Assembly (NCBI GenBank): GCA_903813345.2
Contig: CAIIXF020000002.1
Span: 30,126,926 to 30,190,925 of the forward strand
Reading direction: 5' to 3'
DNA length: 64,000 nucleotides
DNA from: Owenia fusiformis
Taxonomy: Eukaryota; Annelida; Polychaeta; Sabellida; Oweniidae
Position numbers and translations under genes: made by a program. Positions 58,462-64,000 of this stretch are shown in pieces. The number at the start of each line of letters is the position of its first letter. The stretch's first letter is position 1. The notes below the pieces were generated by a model. It saw only the letters and a program-made list of their open reading frames with translations, had not been told where the DNA came from and searched no databases.

Positions 58462-59560
58462 CAGGGTGGTCCAAAAAAATTGAAACATTTGTTAATTGAA
58501 CGCAAAACCTTTATTTTTCTTCTAAAATGTACCAAACTTTTACTGAGCATAGCCCAGTCACTTATTTATCTGATGTAAAGTTTATAGGTGAAAACCACAA
58601 AGTTAATGCATTAAACTAGTGAATGTTTGATAGGACCCCCTTTTCTTAAATATACACTTGTCAATTCCGGCTACTTTTTCAAGTATTATTGATTTCAAAG
58701 CTTTAATGCACATGTTAATTGCTATAAATATTTTATAAAATCATATTCAGTTGACAAAGGGTATTTACATCTGGGGTTTGCCAGAAAAATATTGTGTTAA
58801 CTTAAACTTAAACATTATACCAAAATGATCATTTTCATTTAAGAGTAGGGAAGAAGGAACATGTCAGAGGTGAGCGATCGCATAACCCTCACAGCTACTC
58901 AAGTGACCAAAAATTGTTCCCACTTATCAGTAAAGGCAAAACTGACCAGTTATTCACATTAAAAACCAACGCTAAGCACATATACTATGGTATATATTAT
59001 ATATATACCATTTGTGTTCTCTCTATGATATTGATAGACATATTGATATTTCCAATGAATATTATTCATATGAGAAGAATAAAGGGGAGGGGGCTTCATT
59101 TACCAGTCAAATCAGACTGCCCTGGCCTCTTTCTGGAGAATATTCAATCGGTAATACAACCAACAATAGCCATCAAAATATGCTTGATACTCATGAATTT
59201 AGGTAAAAAAATGTTGAATATGTTACTAGATTTGATCTTCCAAGGCAAACAAATAGGAAGTTTGATTAAGCTGAAATTTTTAATTAAGATGGCTTGAACA
59301 AAACAAACGAACAGCAAACTAATTGAATATTTACAAATCTGAGCCCCAGGCTTCAACTTGTAAGTCAGAAGAAGAGGGGTCATATCAAATGTCGACTAGT
59401 TTAATGCATTAACTTTGTGGTTTTCACATATAAACTTTACATCAGATGAATAAGTGACTGAACTATAACTATGCTCAGTAAAAGTTTGGTACATTTTAGA
59501 AGAAAAATAAAGGTTTTGCGTTCAATTAACAAATGTTCCAATTTTTTTTGGACCACCCTG
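58462..59560. mobile_element. Tc1/mariner-like element with long inverted repeats, 1.1 kb
   Basis: The ends CAGGGTGGTCCAAAAAAATT and TTTTTTTTGGACCACCCTG are inverted and flanked by TA on both sides, the target duplication of Tc1/mariner elements. Pairing extends about 160 bp inwards (ACCAAACTTTTACTGAGCAT, AACTTTACATCAGATGAATA). The interior of about 770 bp has no recognisable DDE transposase; the open frame at 58914-59297 is not one I know. It is probably a non-autonomous element. Confidence 0.85.
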
Positions 59561-59639
59561 TACATTCCTCTAACGGTTCTACACATAAAGAAGTTAACTG
59601 TCCATTAAAATTGTGTACCGGTTTTGAGATATAAGAACC

Positions 59640-59765
59640 AAAACCAAATTTTAACTTGCTTCAAATTGACCAATTTTCTTTTTAAAAATATCTACAAGTT
59701 CTCTGGAATTCAAATCTGACCTAAGATACCTTACCTTAAATCTGACCTTTACTTTGGTTGACTTT
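59640..59765. repeat. Copy of the TTGACC repeat
   Basis: AACTTGCTTCAAATTGACCA and ATCTACAAGTTCTCTGGAAT match 56000..56235, adjoining the Tc1-like element. Confidence 0.7.
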
Positions 59766-60114
59766 CAGTGCCCTTTGAAAGGTAAAAAATTGATTTTTAT
59801 GACTTTGTCAATGGCAGGTTTTTTGATTGAAATTGTTTTGAAGTAACTAAGTAATTGAGTACCTAACGTGATGACTTATTACCGAATAAGTCTGAGTTAC
59901 TTTACGACTTAGTAACTGACTCATGAAGTTTGGACAAAAAGAGTTTTTTTGTACAAAGTTAATCCTTTCCAAAGATAATGTGGTTACAATTCACTGTGTG
60001 AGCACAGGGCCGTGGGTCCTTCATTGACAGATTTGGTTTAAATTTTATTTGCTGCCAAGGAGTTCTGTTCAAGAAGACATTTTCAACCACAGTGCTGTAA
60101 ATGCTAGCATATCA

Positions 60115-61285
60115 GGCCACTTTAACGTCCGTCCGTCCGTTCATACGTATGTACGTACGTCCTTCTGTCTGTCCATCCGTCCATCCGGGCAATAACCCAT
60201 ATACTGTTGGCCCGATTTTGTTCATATTTAATACACATGTGCCCTATGGGAGTGGAAGTTCTGCTTGATAGCCAATTTCCAAAATGGCCACTCGTTTCAA
60301 AATGACAGCCATTTTAGTGCCGATTTTACAATTATTTAGGTACAGTATATAAAACTGTAATAGCAATGTGTTTTAAATGTAAAAAAGTCATATATGACAT
60401 TAATAAAGCTAGAGGTGTAAATATTTAAGAAACACATGGCAGCCATCTTGAAAAATGGCGGCTTTTACACGCTATTTTACAATTTTTGCTATAACTTGAA
60501 AAGTTGTGGAGCGATATTGTTCATATTTGATATGTGAATACTTATTAGCATGGCACACTGTTTTTTGACACTTTAGCTTGAAGAATTTTGAAAATGGCCG
60601 CCATTTTACATGCATTATTTTACGTTTTTTACTATAACTCAAAAAGTAATAGAGCGATTTTGTTCATATTTGATATGTGAATATTCATAAGCATGGTACA
60701 CTGTCTTATGACAATTTGGCAAGTGAGCAACCATTTTGAAAATTGCCGCCTTTTTTTCTTGTGTTATTTTACGTTTTTTTACTATAACTCAAAAAGTAAT
60801 TGAGCGATTTTGTTCATATTAATGTGTGAATACTCATAAGCATGGTACACTGTTTTTTGACACTTTAGCTTGAAGAATTTTGAAAATGGCCGCCATTTTA
60901 CATGCATTATTTTACGTTTTTTACTATAACTCAAAAAGTAATAGAGCGATTTTGTTCATATTTGATATGTGAATATTCATAAGCATGGTACACTGTCTTA
61001 TGACAATTTGGCAAGTGAGCAACCATTTTGAAAATTGCCGCCTTTTTTTCTTGTGTTATTTTACGTTTTTTTACTATAACTCAAAAAGTAATTGAGCGAT
61101 TTTGTTCATATTTGATGTGTGAATACTCATAAGCATGGCACACTTTGGCTAGAAGGTTAAGTCATTTTTAATTTTTGCTATAACTGAGACTGTAGCAGAA
61201 GGATTTTGTAAAAATGGCAGCCATGGCTGTTCGATGTGATTTGCTACGCTTTGGTGTTGCTGTTGTCTAGTTCGTTGTTTGGTTA
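60115..61285 (+). mobile_element. Composite 'ggccattt' element, inverted relative to 930..2130
   Basis: It begins with CGTCCGTCCGT tetramers (60128-60185), then GCCCGATTTTGTTCATATTT and GGAAGTTCTGCTTG, then about five units of 149 bp with GAGCGATTTTGTTCATATT at 60503, 60652, 60802, 60950 and 61097. Units come as a 297-bp pair repeated almost exactly. It ends in GATTTGCTACGCTTTGGTGT. The order of parts is the reverse of 930..2130. Confidence 0.8.
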
Positions 61286-64000
61286 CTATCTGTCATCAAA
61301 TTAATGAAAACTATTTTAGGAAGTCAGTTTACAGTAACTTGAGATATAGTTTGGTGAATTTCTCTGAAAGGAATATTAGTTTAAGTTGATTCCAAGATAG
61401 GTAGGCTCTAGGAAAGTACTAAGTGAGTTACATGAAGATAGTCCTACTTCAAAGTTAAAATACAACAAATTAACCACTCCGAATTGAAAAAATGTCAATA
61501 ACTAATATGAAGAGAAATCAATTTGCTTCAAAATGAGTTATGAATATGCATCCGTTACTTTAAATTGAAAGAGATATCAATGTTTTAATAGAAATGTATA
61601 TGACAATAACTTAGTAGGATATTATAGTACAGTAGGTAAGTTCAAATTCATTCATCTTATCCCAGCTCTCTACTTATGCCTGACATTAATATGGACTAGG
61701 AAAACAGGACTGTGCAAGATGACTGTTACTTATAGAAACATGTATTGTTAGGTGGGATTTGCTATTCTTTGGAGTTGCTGTTTTCCAGTTATATATTTTA
61801 TATGAAAAATGTAACATGGGATGGCTTGCCTCTGGGATGAGTTGTCCTGTTTGTAGAGGTGTAACTCAAGTTCAGAAGGTATTTAGTACGTGCAGTAAGA
61901 CATGCGATAACATGATGAGAAATAGATTCACAACATTTTTCTTCAATATAAAAATCAACCGTATACTTATCTTACTTAATATAATACAATAACTTAACTC
62001 TGAATGAACTCAACTTTTCTCATTAAATTCCAAAATGTCACCATTTACAAAATATTATAATTTGTCTCTTATGTTATGAATAAGATCTGTTATTAGTTCC
62101 CAGAGGCAAGCAGTGTAATGATGTATTTGGTTTTCAAAAGTTTTTGATGTTTAACACACATTATTCTATTGTAATTCTATCTGTTTAAATGCACACTTGT
62201 CATTTTATAGAAATTAATTGATTTGGCAGACTATGATTATATCTCAACCCCTTTCAACCCAAATGAAATGCTCATGTCATTCCCAAACATTTTTGTGAAG
62301 ATATTTACTGACTTCATTCTTGTATAAAAACATGTGATGTACTATTAAAAAAACTTGACATGACAAAATTACAAAACAATCCTCTCACAAGTATATGTTC
62401 TACACTTCTAAAAGCAATAATTAAATACTGTATTTAAAGTGGTAATTTTGCCTAATCATTCAATTTGCCTATTTCCTAATTTTTGCCAGGTTCGGAAAAT
62501 TAAATGTCAGAAATATTGTCTTTATAATGTTATCTAATGGGAGGTTTCTTGTCATTGGGAAAATTAAAATGAGGAAAATGATGAAATTTGACCATTCGGA
62601 TATTAACCACTCGGATTAAATACCACTTATACAGTATAATAATTAGATAATTAAAAATAAGTAAAAAACTTGTTTCATATCGGCACATGTACATGAGATC
62701 TGTATATAAGATCTTTGAGACAGGATAAAATTGTTTGGTGGCATGAATCAATTGATATATCATATAGGCCTATATTACGGTATATGAAAATTCTTCATAT
62801 ACCAGTGTTTTACAAAACAAGGTATCTATTGTTATTGACATTTATATAAATGTCCCCCATTTTACAAATTTTTAGATCAAGTTATGGTGACTTGGCCACC
62901 CACTTTGTACAACGTGTTGTTGGTAGAACACGTGTATGGCTTACAATAGTTTTATAACTATATTTATTGATCATCCCATCTCTCTGTCTCAACTTATTGA
63001 AGTCTTTCTGGGATACAACATTACAGTTTGGGCAATAAATAATTAGTCATGGATTTGCTGAATTGAGGATTTCCCATGTTAGAGACAAGAGTATTTTCAA
63101 AAGGCCATCAGTGGATGAGAGTACATGTAGATCTATACAAAATGTAAAATATGAAAATTTTAGGGGGATATGTATTAAGACAATATTGGAAACTTTGGGC
63201 TTTCAAACCACCATGGTTTTGAAACGGTTGTAGACCATGCGCTAACGAGAAAAACAAATTACCAAATATTTAGTTTTGAATTTCAAACTCAACAGTTTTT
63301 CGCATATTTCATGTTATCTCAGGGCATCAATTTGCAAAGACTACGTTCAAAATATACATCATGGCCATTTTATTAGATAAATCAGTGAAAGCAGTCCAAC
63401 CTCTTTTTCAGAGATGGCGTAACCATCATGCTATACCAGCGTGATTTATTTATTGCTGCAAACTTTACATGGTTAGTTTGTCTATTTGTGTAGAATGAAC
63501 CAGACACACCTGATAAATCAGGATTCAGGAAAGGGAAGTCATGTTTTGAAATACAGTATTTACAGTATATATACAGTATTTATTTATTTATATATATATA
63601 CAGTATTCTATGCAGTATTTTCTTTTGATTCATTTGCATGTTTTGAATGAAATACTATCTGATTTAATTCTATTTAGTGTTTTCTTTTGATTCATTGTCT
63701 GATTGGAAGAACTCACAGAATGTGTGTTCTTCTTGAGTGATACCCGTCTAGTAAATGTAATGAGAGACTCAACTGAATATTCAAAATTTAATGCAAGATA
63801 TGGTGTCTGGAAAGTATGTCAACAAAAAAGTTCTCAAAATTCAATGTTTCTCACTAGAATTCTGAATCTGAATCTAGGTCAATTCAAGCCTAAAAGGAAA
63901 TCTGGAGTCTTGAATTGCATTCTGTTAAGGTGCCATGGTACTTACAGTAACAGGAAATGACAAAACAGGAAGTGACAAAACCATGTTGGATTTTAAACAT
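61286..64000. other. AT-rich flank, no gene seen
   Basis: A fragment with GGTGGGATTTGCTATTCTTT lies at 61750-61790. A TACAGTAT-rich tract lies at 63541-63620. Open frames here lack splice and promoter support. Confidence 0.35.

Noticed and set aside
58914-59297. 127-codon frame inside the Tc1-like element as a transposase
   Set aside because: No DDE/D pattern, helix-turn-helix or other transposase feature is visible, and it is too short.
61759-61992. Plus-strand frame with a CPVC motif as a RING-type protein
   Set aside because: There is only one CxxC pair with no further ordered Cys/His. It begins in a dispersed repeat.
63703-63960. Plus-strand 85-codon frame near the window end
   Set aside because: No promoter, splice site or known motif supports it. 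It may be clarified by sequence beyond the window.

Overview
This is an AT-rich, intron-rich, repeat-dense stretch of an animal nuclear genome. Split genes with GT-AG introns, a TATA-box promoter, a eukaryotic tRNA and many short transposon families (MITEs, foldbacks, minisatellites) rule out a prokaryote or virus. The style of the dispersed repeats (arrays of short 'aaaatggccgcc' blocks ending in a tract of CGGA/CGTA units, palindromic elements with CCCGAGGG centres) suggests a marine invertebrate, perhaps a mollusc or another non-vertebrate. I cannot fix the clade from sequence alone.

The main gene is a complete tryptophan 2,3-dioxygenase (TDO2/vermilion type) on the minus strand. It starts at 45171 and ends at 9957 or 5117. 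I traced 12 constitutive coding exons by reading frame and splice sites. They are followed by two alternative last exons, 13a (9957..10209) and 13b (5117..5396), which share the same acceptor phase and encode the same conserved C-terminal core but different tails. The predicted proteins are 424 and 433 residues. All the key haem and substrate residues are present: Tyr26, Tyr29, Phe56, His60, Arg127, the haem-ligand His313 and Thr327. A TATA box lies at 45287..45293.

The TDO introns are crowded with repeats. Intron 7 (19.0-27.8 kb) holds a complex of inverted repeats, including a palindrome of about 1.13 kb and an array with nuclear-receptor-like DR1 sites. Intron 3 (33.8-34.9 kb) holds a 54-bp minisatellite copied from the splice acceptor and first codons of exon 4. 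Intron 1 carries an antisense tRNA-Pro(UGG) gene and a 45-bp minisatellite that happens to be open for 242 codons. Several arrays end right next to splice acceptors.

From 45.2 kb to 64 kb the window holds the presumed upstream flank of TDO, a set of DNA-transposon-like elements (47.9, 49.7, 50.7, 51.8 and 58.5 kb), a four-exon plus-strand gene of unknown function (53091..55166, 211 residues) and an isolated first exon with a CCAAT box of an unidentified minus-strand gene (56335..56394). Arrays of the same 'ggccattt' repeat family sit in opposite orientation near both ends of the window (0.9-2.1 kb and 60.1-61.3 kb).

Nothing here forms an operon, phage, CRISPR array or defence system. The most unusual features are the exon-derived in-frame minisatellite, the duplicated terminal exons, the long nested palindrome and the foldback family whose arms differ from locus to locus.
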